Origin: Boswellia sacra
Taxonomy: Eukaryota; Streptophyta; Magnoliopsida; Sapindales; Burseraceae
DNA length: 64,000 bases
Assembly: GCA_013180625.2 (NCBI GenBank)
Contig: SNVD02010212.1
Coordinates: forward strand, 1-64,000
Direction of reading: 5' to 3'
In this document: piece after piece, positions 1-10,435 of the stretch
Position numbering within the stretch: the stretch's first letter is position 1
Layout: every line of letters starts with the position of its first letter
Translations under genes and position numbers: made by a program
Notes under the pieces: generated by a model
The model's database searches: none
The model's input: the letters and a program-made list of their open reading frames with translations, nothing else
Told to the model about the DNA's origin: nothing

Positions 1-1000
1 CTCACATCTTCCTCTGGTTTTACGTCCAGTAACGGCTGAAACGCCTTCTATGAGTCGGGGATTTGCTTCCCATCCATTTTTCTTATAAACTGGCAAACAG
101 GGTCGTTTTTAGTCAGATTCCCTAGACTATAACATTGCAATTCATCACGAAATTGTGTCCATAGATTAAGCAATTCACGCTGAACAGTCCACAAGAATGT
201 GACTCGAGAGTTAACAAAACATTATCCAGCGACTCATTACTCAAACCATTCTTAATAAATGAAAGTTTATCTTCTCTATTCCTAGACACAAAACCTAATG
301 ACGACAAGTCTGGTTACAAATCCATCTAGCACATTTATAACATACTTGTAACCTTTTCGCTCTTCGCCTCTTGGCGTAGTAGCTCTTTTCCTAGACCAGG
401 CATGTATTTTGCGAGATTAATGTCCGGCTCACCGGACAATCTCACCTTGGCTTCGATAAGCCATCGGATATCAGCAGTCACATTTAGGAGCATCAACGCC
501 CAAAGTCTAGTCATCCGTACTTTATAAATTTTAAACACAGCATTTTGAGGAAGTGAAGGGAAATATTTACGAAGGTTCAACAGAAAGATATCGGCATCCA
601 TTGAAGAGGAGAACAGGAAAGATATTACCAGTAATCCGTTTGAGTCTATTCTTCTCCAAGATACGCACGCTTCAAACCTTCAAACAATGGCTTCAATTCT
701 TGTTTCGGTGTTTCCTCAAGCTGTTGCACAAATTAGCACAAAGTACGAAATAATCAAATTAAACAAAAGAAACGAAAAGAAAAGAGCAGAAAAGAAACTA
801 AAGACACATAAAAGAGATAACAACACAATAGCAAACAAAAGTAAAAAACAAGTAAAAAATATAAAAACAAATGAGACAGATGGCAAAGAGAGATAAAACT
901 TGATCAATTTGATGGCCTACGAAAGGGATCTCCTCGAGACACAAAAATCGATCATTATTACCTTATTTTATTTTTCTTTTCTTTTCTTTTATTTATTTTT
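1..1000 (-). other. Degenerate retroelement-derived sequence downstream of the pol deletion
   Basis: On the minus strand 649-723 encodes PKQELKPLFEGLKRAYLGEE, the segment that precedes RT in gypsy polyproteins. The same segment already occurs in the ORF at 1066-2500, so this is a second, unrelated or duplicated copy. Minus-strand ORFs at 335-601 (VRMTRLWALMLLNVTADIRW) and 122-307 look like real protein but I cannot name them. They may be the non-pol ORF of an Athila-type element or captured sequence. 716-900 is a purine-rich stretch on the plus strand. Confidence 0.4.
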
Positions 1001-1065
1001 CAAAAACATTGGGTTGCCTCCCAATAAGCGCTTGGTTTAACGTCCTCAGCCCGACGTTGGTTCCA

Positions 1066-2500
1066 TCATGGCAGGGTCCAATCTCCGTTGTGCTTCTCTA
1101 CTGGGCTTGGATCCTTTTTCCAACAAGAATTGGTGCATGCATATGGCTGGGCCTTGGATGTTAGTAATCGTCCACCCAATAGCTGTTTTGTGGTCTGTAA
1201 GTATTCGGACGAGTTTCTCTTCTTGTATTTGTGCAAGGCCCATTTCTATTATAATTGGCAAAGGATCATCCTCACTCAAGAATCCATGCCTCAAATGATT
1301 TGGAAGAAGCTTAAGCTCCAAGGCAGGGGCTGTCATCACAGAAGGAAGAATTTTCTCATTAGATAAAGGAAATTGAATGTACGAAACATCATACCTATTT
1401 GTGGTTATTGCGATGGTCTCATCTAAGCTTGTCACAACTTCCTCCATTTCTTTGGACACTTGTATCAAAATTTCTGACTCCTTAGAATTTTCTGTCCCTA
1501 TGTGCTCATTAATAGCTATATCCAATCCATTCTTGTGAGTTAACTCAAAACATTGTTGTGGCAGAGAATCAGTAAAGTCAACTACAAAAACAGAATATAA
1601 GTCACTAGGGTACCTCATTGCCTCGAAAATATTGAAACGGATCACCTCGCCATCAAATTCCATGGTGAGAGTGCCATCATGAACATCAATCTTAGTTCGA
1701 GCAGTTTTCAAGAATGGTCTCCCTAAAAGAATCGGTGTTGGATTAGGAGATGTCTCATCCTCCATTTCAAGAACATAGAAGTCTGCTGGGAAAACCAATT
1801 GATTCACCTGCACAAGCACATCTTCCACAACTCTTTTGGTATATGCATTAAAACGATCAGCAATTTGAATGGTAATACCAATTTCCGCAAAAGGTCCAAG
1901 ATTTAAAGAAGCATAAATAGAATATGGCATGATGTTAATAGATGCTTCTAAATCTAACATAACTCTTTCAAACTTGGTTTTACCAATGGTGCATGGCATG
2001 GTGAACGTACCTGGATCTTTGCACTTTGGAGGAATTTTCCTTTGCAATACAGCTGAAACATCTTCCCCCACACTTACTTTCTCATTTCTTTTTAACTTTC
2101 TTTTGCTGGTGCATAACTCCTTGAGACATTTTGTATAATGAGGTACTTGCTCGATAGCATCCAGAAGTGGTATATTTACCTCGATTTTGTGAGAAGTTTC
2201 CAGGATTTCTTGTTCTTGTTCCTCCTTCGATTTTGCAAATCTACTAGGAAAAAGTGGAGGAGAAACATATGAAGGAATGGGAGTTATAAGATTTACCTGA
2301 GAAGTCAGTGTTTTGTTCATGGTGGAAGTGGTGTCATCTCCTTCATCAGTTTGTGATTTCTTTGGCAAGACATCTAATTGCTCTTCATTTTGCAAAGTTA
2401 TCGCACAAGAATTCTCTCTTGGATTGATCACCGTTTGACAAGATAATTCTTCTGAGCCTTGGCCCTCGAATTTGCTCATGCTAGTGGCCAATTGTCCCAT
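1066..2500 (-). pseudogene. gag-protease (retropepsin) region of the Athila-type element
   Basis: An open frame of about 480 residues begins with the gag tail (MGQLATSMSKFEGQGSEELS), followed by a Glu/Ser-rich linker and a retropepsin-like domain near residues 155-290. The catalytic loop reads MLDLEASINIMPYS where the family has D-L-G-A-S, so the glycine after the catalytic Asp is Glu. The flap and C-terminal strands (ILLGRPFLKTARTKID) are well kept. The ORF continues through the linker that precedes RT (SREAQRRLDPAMM) and ends at a deletion junction. It is long for a decayed element, but the altered active site and missing RT make it non-autonomous. Confidence 0.8.
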
Positions 2501-3062
2501 TTGATTTGCAGGTTTTGGATACTTGCCCCAGTTTCCTGCTGGAATTGCATTGTGTTAGTGGCAAGTGCATTAACAATGTCCTGGAGAGACATACCTGAGT
2601 TTTGTGAAGCTGGTTGCGGTGCTGGATGTGGCATTGGTGGTGGTTGCATTTGAAATGGTTGCTGCACTCTAGGTTGATTGAAACTTGTGGCCGATTTGGT
2701 ATCACATTTGGAGTGATTGGTTGATGATTCCAGTAACTGAAATTATGTTGATCTTCCCATCCAGCATTGTAAGTGCTAGAGAAAGGATCATACCATTGCC
2801 TCGTTTGTCCTGGAAATCCACCCATGGCGTTGGCTTGTTCCATATATTCTTCTTGTAAAGTTGGATACATGTCGATTGGATGCTCCATCGTAGAATATAT
2901 CCCACATTCATAAGATTTTTGCATATCTCCTACAGCCATGTTTTCCACAAGAGAGGTTAGCTCAGAAAGTTGTTGTTCAATGTTCGGAGTGCTTACCTCA
3001 TTTACTCTCCATGGTACTTGTGGCTCAAATCCGCTACTGAATTGATAGAAGTTTACTGCCAT
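2481..3062 (-). pseudogene. gag C-terminal fragment of the Athila-type element
   Basis: The translation (start at 3062) contains the spacer typical of Athila gag: VNEVSTPNIEQQLSELTSLV, then a segment where the CCHC zinc knuckle should be (CGIYSTMEHPIDMYP), then a Pro/Gln/Asn-rich region. Cysteines of the knuckle are replaced by Tyr, and the N-terminal capsid-like part is absent because the ORF starts about 90 bases from the primer site. After about residue 150 the frame shifts. The Met/Gln/Pro-rich continuation is read in another frame at 2476-2667 and joins the protease ORF at 2500. The structural polyprotein is not functional. Confidence 0.75.
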
Positions 3063-3152
3063 GTTGTCTAAACACAAACAATCAGAAAAGAAAAACAAAG
3101 AAAATATGAATCAACAATGAAAACAAAATAACAAATCGATTAGAAAATCAAT

Positions 3153-3169
3153 CCCCGGCAACGGCGCCA
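3153..3169 (-). other. Primer binding site, tRNA-Asp type
   Basis: The plus strand reads CCCCGGCAACGGCGCCA, the 3' end of plant tRNA-Asp including CCA. The element strand therefore carries the complementary 17 bases, just inside the LTR. This fixes the orientation of the retrotransposon as minus and fits Athila/Tat elements. Confidence 0.9.
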
Positions 3170-3175
3170 AAAACT

Positions 3176-4586
3176 TGATGCGTTCGAAACTAGCAAGTAT
3201 ACTAGTCGCACAAGTAATAAAGTGATAAGTAAGATATCGTTCCCACGAGGATTGATTCTAATTGAATTTGTTATTTCCAGCAACAATAAACTAAACAGGG
3301 GGGATTTTTGTTGAATGCTTTACTAAATGAAATAAGAATGCAAGTAAAGAATAACAAAACAGAAAGTAAATTTGAATGAAAAATCAATGGGAGAAAGCTG
3401 GTTAAGGGATCCTTCTCTACCACAAGATATGGATTTGCGAATTAATTGTAGAATTGTCATCTAATTACAGCATTGAAGTTATCAACCGTAGATAATAACA
3501 AGCTCTATTACCCCAATCTTTCCTTACTTTGTTGTTAAATAAAACAAGCTCTTTATTTAATCTCTATCCATTAAACAACCTAGAACAAGCTCTCTGAGTT
3601 TAATTCAATGGATGCATTATGATAAGAAAGATAGGTTGATCTAAGCAATAAACACACAAGCTCGGATTATTTAACTTAGGTTATATTCTCCAATTGTAAT
3701 CTCTGATCACAATTTTGCTACTAATGATTAGAAATTCAAGACAATTACGGATCAAGATTTCTAGTCTAGCAATAAATCACAACCAGATTATATTCAGTTG
3801 GCCACTCAAATACAATCAGCAAGCAATCATAAGCATTAAATATGGGAGAATACAAGCAACTTCAATTAGAGAATTGGATAACAATTCCTTACACAATCAA
3901 CTTACAAAAACCATATCAGGGGCTTTGAAATCACCCTCAACCAATTCAGATTCAGTTACACATGTTTAAGAACGTGGTAAATACAATACAACATGGAGAC
4001 ATTCCAGAAAATGAAAGGGAAGGGAAAAACTTAGCAAATTTGATGTAATTCTCTTTGGATTGTAGTTCTTCCTCTTTCCAAGCTTCCTTTCTCCTTCAAG
4101 AACTCCAAGAGATGAAAGAATTCCAGAGCTGCAGCCTCCACCACGTTCTCCCCTCTTCAAGTTATGAAAATAAAACCCTAAAATGTGTTTAAATACTCTG
4201 CTACAGTGACTTGCTACAGTGCCCCGTATTATACATGCTACAGTGCTTGTGGAATTATATTTCTATACATCTCACACTGTTTTTATTACAACTTTTGGTA
4301 CACTGAATGGATTTATAAACCGTAAATTTCTCCAGAAAATAGACTTCGAGAGCTTTCCAACGGTATATAATATGTCGTCGGGTTCATTGTATATCAATAC
4401 AATTAAATCCGAGAAGATCACTGACTAGCAGAGGTGAAAATGAAGGGTTTTACTCCATTTTTGTGCAAGTTGCTCCAAAACTCCTACAAACATCAAAACC
4501 ACACAAAAACATAAAAATACCAAGGAATATAGCAAAGAAACATGGACGAATTGATATAAAAGTAATACATAAATAGACACCTATCA
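3176..4586 (-). repeat. 5' LTR of the Athila-type element
   Basis: On the minus strand the repeat begins TGATAGGTGTCTATTTATG at 4586 and ends CGAACGCATCA at 3176, giving TG...CA ends and a length of 1411 bp. Six bases separate its end from the primer binding site. There is no second copy in the window, so the borders rest on the TG/CA ends, the adjacent primer site and the abrupt start of MULE coding sequence at 4587. Confidence 0.85.
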
Positions 4587-5699
4587 GTACTAACCCGCCT
4601 CTTAACCCTCAGTATATCAGTGTAGGCAGCGTTCTGGGACGGGGTCTTAACTATCTCCCACTTCAACAATCGTGGTATCCTCGCCGCGCAATCCTGTGGC
4701 ACTGTACCAAAATGTGTGCCAAAGTAAGGCACGGCCTCGTACAACCAAACCTTAATTACATCGAACAGGTTAGTTAGTGACATGGACTAAAATTACATCA
4801 AACAGAAATCAACACGGTCACACTCATGGATAGCAGAACGTACCTGAAAGGCGTACGGGCACCCCTCCAAGTTATAGCGCTCCACCTGCCTCGTCTTCGC
4901 TTGGGCTCGCCTCTTGTAATTTTCTAACCTCCCAACCAAAGCCCTCTTCATCGAGCCCAATGTCTTTTCGTAGGACAACGAACCCCATGGATACGTATTA
5001 AATTCATCCAGTCTGTCCACAAAATTCAACCATGTCCTAGACATGTGTCGGCGTCTATCCCGGGCCATGAAGAAACGCTCAAGCACGTAGTACACGCCTA
5101 GCTTTACGACATCCTCGTCTGGCATACGAGACACATTCATGTTCTTAAGATTTTCATACAAAGTGATGAGATCCAAGTCCATGCCATCGAAGTATGTATC
5201 CAACAATCGGCACGGATGCAACATCGTCGGTATTGGTGGCACCGTGGAAGCAAATCGTAAGCCGGTTATCAAACCGAACTCGTGCGCAGAAAAACGAATG
5301 AGTCGTCCTGCAAATAAGGAAAAAAATTACATAAGATGACAACGATGTTACAGTTAAATAACTAAAAATATCATACGTGCAAAACTATGACTTTGTAACA
5401 ACATTGTACATGAAAACCAATTTTTTACCTTCAACAAGGAACCACATCTCCCGGTCGTACCCCACGGTGTTAACCTCCCACTGAAGCACGTGGTGCGCCA
5501 ACTGAGACGGAAAGGAGAGCCGACGGATGTCTAGGAGAAATCCGAAACATGTTGCACGAAACATCTCCTTCTGCCTCGCACTGAAGCTCGCCCGGATCCA
5601 TTGTATACAGTCCCAACCTGCCATGTTTGTGACCACGGCCTGGTAGTGTTCCGTATCCGGTGTCTTAAGCGTGAAGGACAGTCCAAATTCACCAGCCAT
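4587..5699 (-). pseudogene. DUF1985 (Ulp1-associated) gene of the MULE, interrupted by the Athila LTR
   Basis: Three exons can be joined on the minus strand at consensus splice sites: 5429-5699 (start MAGEFGLSFTLKTPD), 4844-5307 and 4587-4750. Joined in frame they give the DUF1985 core, with GRLIRFSAHEFGLITGLRF, a Trp-Gly motif (NTYPWGSLSYEKTL) and YEAVPYFGTHFG. In complete plant homologues this region is followed by a Ulp1/SENP-like C48 cysteine protease domain. Here the frame runs into the LTR at 4586 before any His/Asp/Cys triad, so the protease part is separated or missing. The first three introns and frames are intact, so the break is mainly the insertion. An AT-rich spacer and a CTCGAC array lie upstream. 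Confidence 0.75.
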
Positions 5700-5799
5700 T
5701 TGCTTCAAATTGGCAAAAAGAAGTCCATTATAGTTCAATATGAAACAAAAAGGCAAAAAAACAGCCAAAAACAGCCACAAAGCATGCATTCTGCCTAAA

Positions 5800-5945
5800 C
5801 GCTTGATAAAGCTCGACGAAACCCGACAAACTCGACAAGACTCGACATAACACGACTACACTCGACATGTCTCGCCAACACACGACATGACACGACAACA
5901 CTCGACATATCTCGACAACACTCGACAAAACTCGTTTGCCGAGTG
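5800..5945 (+). repeat. CTCGAC-rich array upstream of the DUF1985 gene
   Basis: About fifteen irregularly spaced copies of CTCGAC, CTCGACA and ACTCGAC lie in 145 bp just 5' of the minus-strand DUF1985 gene. The array begins after GCATTCTGCCTAAACGCTTG (5786-5805), a lead sequence that recurs beside the other arrays at 6729-6755, 6811-6845 and 9977-10005. Confidence 0.8.
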
Positions 5946-6309
5946 TCGAGTGTCACTACCACAACATAACTCGTTTGTAAATTTCCGGCAACGACAGCCG
6001 AAACCAACCACATACAATACATTTTCAAATCACATATACAAACATAAACGGCCTAAACATTATTAAACAGCCCTAAATCCACTGAACTAGTGAAAACAAC
6101 ATGCATGGCCGGTAAATAAACGCCGTACCTGAATGCCGATCGGTGCTGTGGTCGCCGGGAGTTGAGATGATTGTCGCTGCGCGTCTGTTTGCGTCCCAAC
6201 CGTTGTCTGTGCGTTACTGTGAGTTTGGAGAGTTGAAACGGTTTGTAGGAGTAAATGGCAGTGAAGCGGGAAGTGACGGTAGAACTTTTTAAACCCCAAA
6301 GTTCGAGCT
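5946..6309 (-). other. Spacer upstream of the DUF1985 gene
   Basis: This stretch lies between two CTCGAC/GTCGAG arrays. A minus-strand open frame (6087-6326) ends at a GT donor-like site (GGTACGGCG, about 6128). It could be an untranslated or short coding first exon of the DUF1985 gene, but it resembles no domain I know. Confidence 0.3.
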
Positions 6310-6830
6310 CCCCACGTGTCAGTCATCGCGAGTCGCGGGTCGAGGGTCGAGACGAGGCAAATTACGTTATAGACCCTCCGGAGGTCGAGAGTCGAGGTTC
6401 GAGTCTTCGTGTGCCGTGAGCTCGAGCGTCGAGTGGTCGTGTGACAGGTTTAGTCGCTCTTCGAGTGTTTGTCTGACGTGTGCTCGAGCTTCGAGTGTTG
6501 GTGTGACGAAGTGAACCGCGCTTCGAGTGTTTGTCTGACCGGTTGATCGCGCTTCGAGTGTTCGTGTGACGTGGTGGTCGCGCTTCGAGTGTTCGTGTGA
6601 CGTGTTGGTCGGGCTTCGAGTGTTCGTGTGACGTGTTGATCGAGCTTCGCGTGTTCGTGTTCAATATGATCGAGCTTCGAGGGGTTGTGTGTCGTGTAGA
6701 TCGAGCGTCGAGTTATACCTTCGAGTGGCGTCGAGCGTTTAGGCCGAACATTCGTTTTTTTCTTTTTCATTTTCTGTTCCGCTAATTAAGTCGAGCGTCG
6801 AGTTTCTACCGTCGAGTGTCGTCGAGCGAT
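6310..6830. repeat. GTCGAG-rich minisatellite, about 31-bp period
   Basis: The segment between the DUF1985 gene and the transposase gene is a tandem array. From about 6390 to 6720 the unit is close to 31 bp, for example CTTCGAGTGTTCGTGTGACG followed by TGGTGGTCGCG. Roughly ten units are visible and the centre ones differ by a few bases. The motif is the complement of CTCGAC, so this array is inverted relative to those at 5800-5945 and 9985-10435. Open frames read through it (6362-6770 minus) are by-products of the repeat, not genes. Confidence 0.85.
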
Positions 6831-7076
6831 TGGACAGAACACTTGTTTCTTAGAGATTTCGAATCAGATACCAAATTATTTTTCGGTTGGGCGTCAGGTA
6901 AGATTATTTTGTTTAACAACAACGCCCATAAAGATGTGTTTAATACAATAATACTGCTTTACAGTGCCAAAATCCAACACCCAAAATATATTATTTTCAA
7001 AAGCTTAGGATTTGTTATAAAAAAAAAAGAGACAATGTTGCAAACATCAACATTTGGTTTACACATTTGGTATACA

Positions 7077-9035
7077 TCATCCCCTGTCATGCAGCGGAAC
7101 TGGGTTTCGGCATGTTTGACGATTGTGCCCGGAACTTCCACAACACCCGCAAGATCGAGAGGAGCTAGACTCACCGACAGAAGGGATTCGATTCCTCCGA
7201 GGACGACCGGCTGGTCTCCTCATGACTGGCGGGAGAACCACTCTACTGCGAACCTCCTCAGGAACCACCCAATCCTCACTAACTCCAACAGGAACTACTG
7301 GGAGAGCATATGCATGTAACAATGTTTCGGTGGTATACCAATGGGCACAGTAATCATGGCACGTAAGGAGATTCATACGTTTGCATACCGCTAATACATG
7401 TGCACACGGAAGCTGGTCAAGATCAAACACACGGTACGTGCATGTACGCGCATGCATGTCAACTATGCAAACACGGTCGTTGCCTCTAACCTCATACATA
7501 GTAAGAGATATACCACTAACCCTCATACGATCTCCTTCTTTTAAACGCTCCTCCATCAACTTGTTTGCCCAGGGTGAGAGATGTGATTCTGAGTTAGCAA
7601 ATAGCTGTCGACGCTCATAGAACCATTTCTGCAAGTTGGCCCGAAAATAATCAGCTAACAACGTCACCGGGAGGAATCGATGGTGTCGCAAACAGCTGTT
7701 CATCGACTCAGCTATATTTGTTGTCATTATGTTATACCGCCGACCATGAAACTGTGAACGTGCCCATTTCTCGACTCCGATCTCTCGAAGATAAGTTGCT
7801 GCTGCTGGCATATGCGATTCAATTTGTCGCATATGATAGTTGAAATCAGCACAATGATATGTCCTTGCAGCGCGGTAGTACAATTCCAACAAAGTCTTGT
7901 CCTTGAACGTTGCCTTCAAGTTACCCTTGAGATGATGAGTGCACAATCCATGCAGTGCATTAGGAAAAACTGCAACCACAGCACGTTCAATACTACGATG
8001 ACGGTCAGAAATGAAGACAAGATCTTGGACATTTTGTACAACATGATCACGCAACTGTCTCATGAACCAGTTCCAGGAGTCATCATTTTCAGAATGCCCA
8101 ATTCCAAATGCCAAGGGGTATATTTGTTTATTACCATCCATACAAGAAGCCAAAAACATTGTACCCCTATATTTCCCTTTTAAAAAGGAACCATCAACTG
8201 CAATAACTGGCCTAATTGACGATGCAAATCCAGCAATCGAGGCCCCCATACTCATGAAAAAGTATCTGAAATGGTTATCCTCATCAGTTTCTAACGACGT
8301 TTTGGTCCCCGGGTTTGCTTTCTCAATCATGTACATGTACTGAGGGAGTAGTGTGAATGATTCATCATGAGATCCGTGAAGTTCTTGCAAAGCTACCTCC
8401 TTTGCCCTCCATGCCTTATTGTACGTGATATTAACACCCAATGACTCCTGAACATCGGACATAATATCCTTTGGACGATATATTCTCGATGCCTCAACGA
8501 ATTTGCTCTTAATATGTTTGCCAATGACATGTGCAGTTGCCTGTTTGTGAACTGGGTGAAGTCCGGCTCCGGAGCACGTGTGGTGGTTCTTATACGTTTT
8601 CACTTGGAAGAAATGTGAATCGGCCACCTTTATGGCACGTAAACGCCATTTACAAGATTCAGCACGACATACAACCTCAAACCTTGTGGCGTTGGAGTTC
8701 CTCACCTTGAATTGAAAGTTTCGTCTTAATGCCAACATCGCTAACTTCTCTCGAAGCTCCGTTTTGCTGTTAAACATCTGTCCAACCCCAACCTCAATCT
8801 CGTCAACTACAAATGATGAGGCATCATCGCCATCTATGGAGGGTGGATGGACGATAGGCGGCATCCACCTGAATGTGTTAGCCTGAGAGCTGTCATTATT
8901 CGACATCGGATCTTCCTGATGGCCATATACTGGACGAGTAGGTGTGGAGTGAATTGGAGGAGGCACGGTAGGTGTGGAGTGAATTGGATAGGTGTGGAGT
9001 GAATTGGACACGGTAAGGCACGGTAAACGGCTCAT
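7077..9035 (-). pseudogene. MULE transposase (mudrA-like), main part
   Basis: A 652-residue frame carries the MuDR-type DNA-binding region (about 70-165: FNSKTELREKLAMLALRRNF ... CKWRLRAIK), then the MULE DDE domain (about 255-450). Asp occurs in AVDGSFLKGKYRGTMF, a second Asp in VFISDRHRSIERAV, and Glu in TTNIAESMNSC. A SWIM-type zinc finger follows (TCTYRVFDLDQLPCAHVLAV); its second Cys is Tyr. Near the C terminus is a CCHC knuckle, CGCCGSSGHNRQTC. The DDE residues look intact. The frame starts inside a short tandem repeat (8935-9010) and overlaps the upstream frame, so a frameshift there separates it from its N-terminal region. Length and order fit plant mudrA proteins once the two parts are considered together. 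Probably recently inactivated. Confidence 0.9.
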
Positions 9036-9900
9036 CCTGGTTCACATCATTCAAGATCTCCCGTTCTCCCTCATTATCGAAATGTGAACCGGCTACATTG
9101 TGCCCATCAACAACAAAATCATCCAATCCCTCAACATCATTCTCAATATGAACCGTGTAATCATTATTGTCATCGTCAACATGCACACGAACATCATCAC
9201 CACCATCGTCAGTATCTTCGCAATATTCATTCCCACCATCGTCATCATTAACATCATCAATATTACCTACACTCTCAAACTCTCTAATGCTGTCAAGATG
9301 ACGTACCAATCTCGATGGCATCGATGGAGGCACTCCTTCTTCATTTTGAAATAACACCCCTACCCCAAATGACTCATGCCCCGCATGCCCTAAACACTGC
9401 TCAAATTCAACGCCAACATCGTCATTCAATTCTGGTTGTCCACAAACAGGAGTAGACTCACTTAATTGGTTGCTCCCACTTGCTGAACGAAAGAATGAGG
9501 GATGAGAACATCCTTCTCGCCTACGGATTGCATCGGATCCTGACCCTGACCTCTGTCTTTGCTTCTCCCTATCTTCAACTTTAACAACTAACGGTGTATA
9601 TGATTGTTGGTCCTCCAAACAATGTTGTATGAAAAAAGAAACATCGTCGTCAGTCTCAATACGAATCGGCATTGGAAGAACACCCTTACAAGAAAATTGA
9701 ACCTCTAAACTCATTCTTTTCTTACGAAGATCCCAACCCATTTTAGTACTAATACAGTCAACCAACTCGTTATAAGTAGCACATCTACGAATTATCAATG
9801 GCTTCCCCGTCCCACCGGCATACAAATAACTACCGTTCTCTTGCACAATCCATGAACCATTATATGCAATGAGTATGCGTAAAGTTTCCATTTCCTGCAT
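8896..9900 (-). pseudogene. MULE transposase (mudrA-like), N-terminal part in a shifted frame
   Basis: This 334-residue frame starts METLRILIAYNGSWI and has a PB1-like N-terminal region (residues about 1-110, ending PLVVKVED), common at the start of plant MULE transposases. A Ser/Glu-rich part and a very acidic Asp/Asn-rich linker (about 215-285) follow. It runs out of frame in the triplicated SNSLHTY-coding repeat at 8935-9010, where the 7077-9035 frame takes over. The two frames share 140 bp and read the same repeat in different phases. A change in repeat number is the simplest cause of the split. An intron removing the repeat is a less likely alternative because no clear GT/AG pair is seen. 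Confidence 0.8.
8935..9010 (-). repeat. Short tandem repeat at the transposase frameshift
   Basis: TAGGTGTGGAGTGAATTGGA occurs three times on the plus strand in about 70 bp, with a fourth partial overlap through CACGGTA. The repeat spans the overlap of the two transposase frames and gives a simple slippage explanation for the frameshift. Confidence 0.85.
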
Positions 9901-9984
9901 GATTGAGATATATCATATCATATAAGATCCGTGGACAAAAAATAATTATGAAATAGCTTGCAAAAGTGGGAAAAAAAGCGTTCT

Positions 9985-10435
9985 GCCAAAACGCTCGACG
10001 AGACTCGACAAAAACACTCGACACTCGACATATGTGACACGACACTCGAACTCGACTAACTTCGTCGTCCGACACTCGTCAACTTGTACACTCGACTCTC
10101 TTACTCGAAAGCTCGACAAAATGGTGTCCACGACTCTCGAAACACTCGACATGAATGGTTCGAGACATCTACAGGTCGGTTCCACGCGTCCTACACTCGA
10201 CTCTCGACACGCGACACACGAACTTTTGACAATCCACAAGACCCTCGACGGAACTCGAACACGCGACACTCGAACCTAGAATCGAGGCAATGGCTAGACA
10301 CTCGAAACCACCATCCGAATTGTCGTGATTCGGTCCCGACAGAACTTCTCGACACTCGACAACACTCGACACACTCGACGACACTCGACGAAACTCGAAG
10401 ACAGTCGTCTTCTTCGACCTTCGACTGCGAAAACC
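9985..10435 (+). repeat. CTCGAC-rich array upstream of the MULE transposase
   Basis: More than twenty copies of CTCGAC or ACTCGA in irregular spacing, opening after the lead AAGCGTTCTGCCAAAACGCT at 9976-9995. It is inverted relative to the 6310-6830 array, so the transposase gene sits between inverted repetitive segments, as expected for long MULE ends. The array is unusually CpG-rich for this AT-rich window. Confidence 0.8.

Larger units (their letters stand above)
1..4586 (-). mobile_element. Athila-type Ty3/gypsy retrotransposon, deleted, cut by window edge
   Basis: Read on the minus strand the order is LTR (4586 to 3176), a primer binding site matching the 3' end of tRNA-Asp, the C-terminal part of gag, and the retropepsin region. 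Then comes a junction where reverse transcriptase should begin. The ORF stops just after the Pro/Arg-rich lead-in to the RT domain (about 1070) and is followed by the motif AACCAAGCGCTTATTGGGAG, which in plant Athila/Tat elements lies beyond integrase. RT, RNase H and integrase therefore seem to be deleted, as does the N-terminal half of gag. The other LTR lies left of the window. The element is inserted in a MULE gene; the five bases GTACT at 4587-4591 would be one copy of the target duplication. Assignment to the Athila branch rests on the tRNA-Asp site and protein similarity and is inference. Confidence 0.85.

Noticed and set aside
6362..6770. Minus-strand ORFs rich in HTNTRS / EHSKRDQ
   Set aside because: Produced by the 31-bp minisatellite; no domain, and the period is not a multiple of three.
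5800..10435. CTCGAC/GTCGAG arrays as CRISPR-like or telomeric repeats
   Set aside because: Spacing is irregular, there are no unique spacers of constant length, the context is a plant transposon, and the unit is not TTTAGGG.
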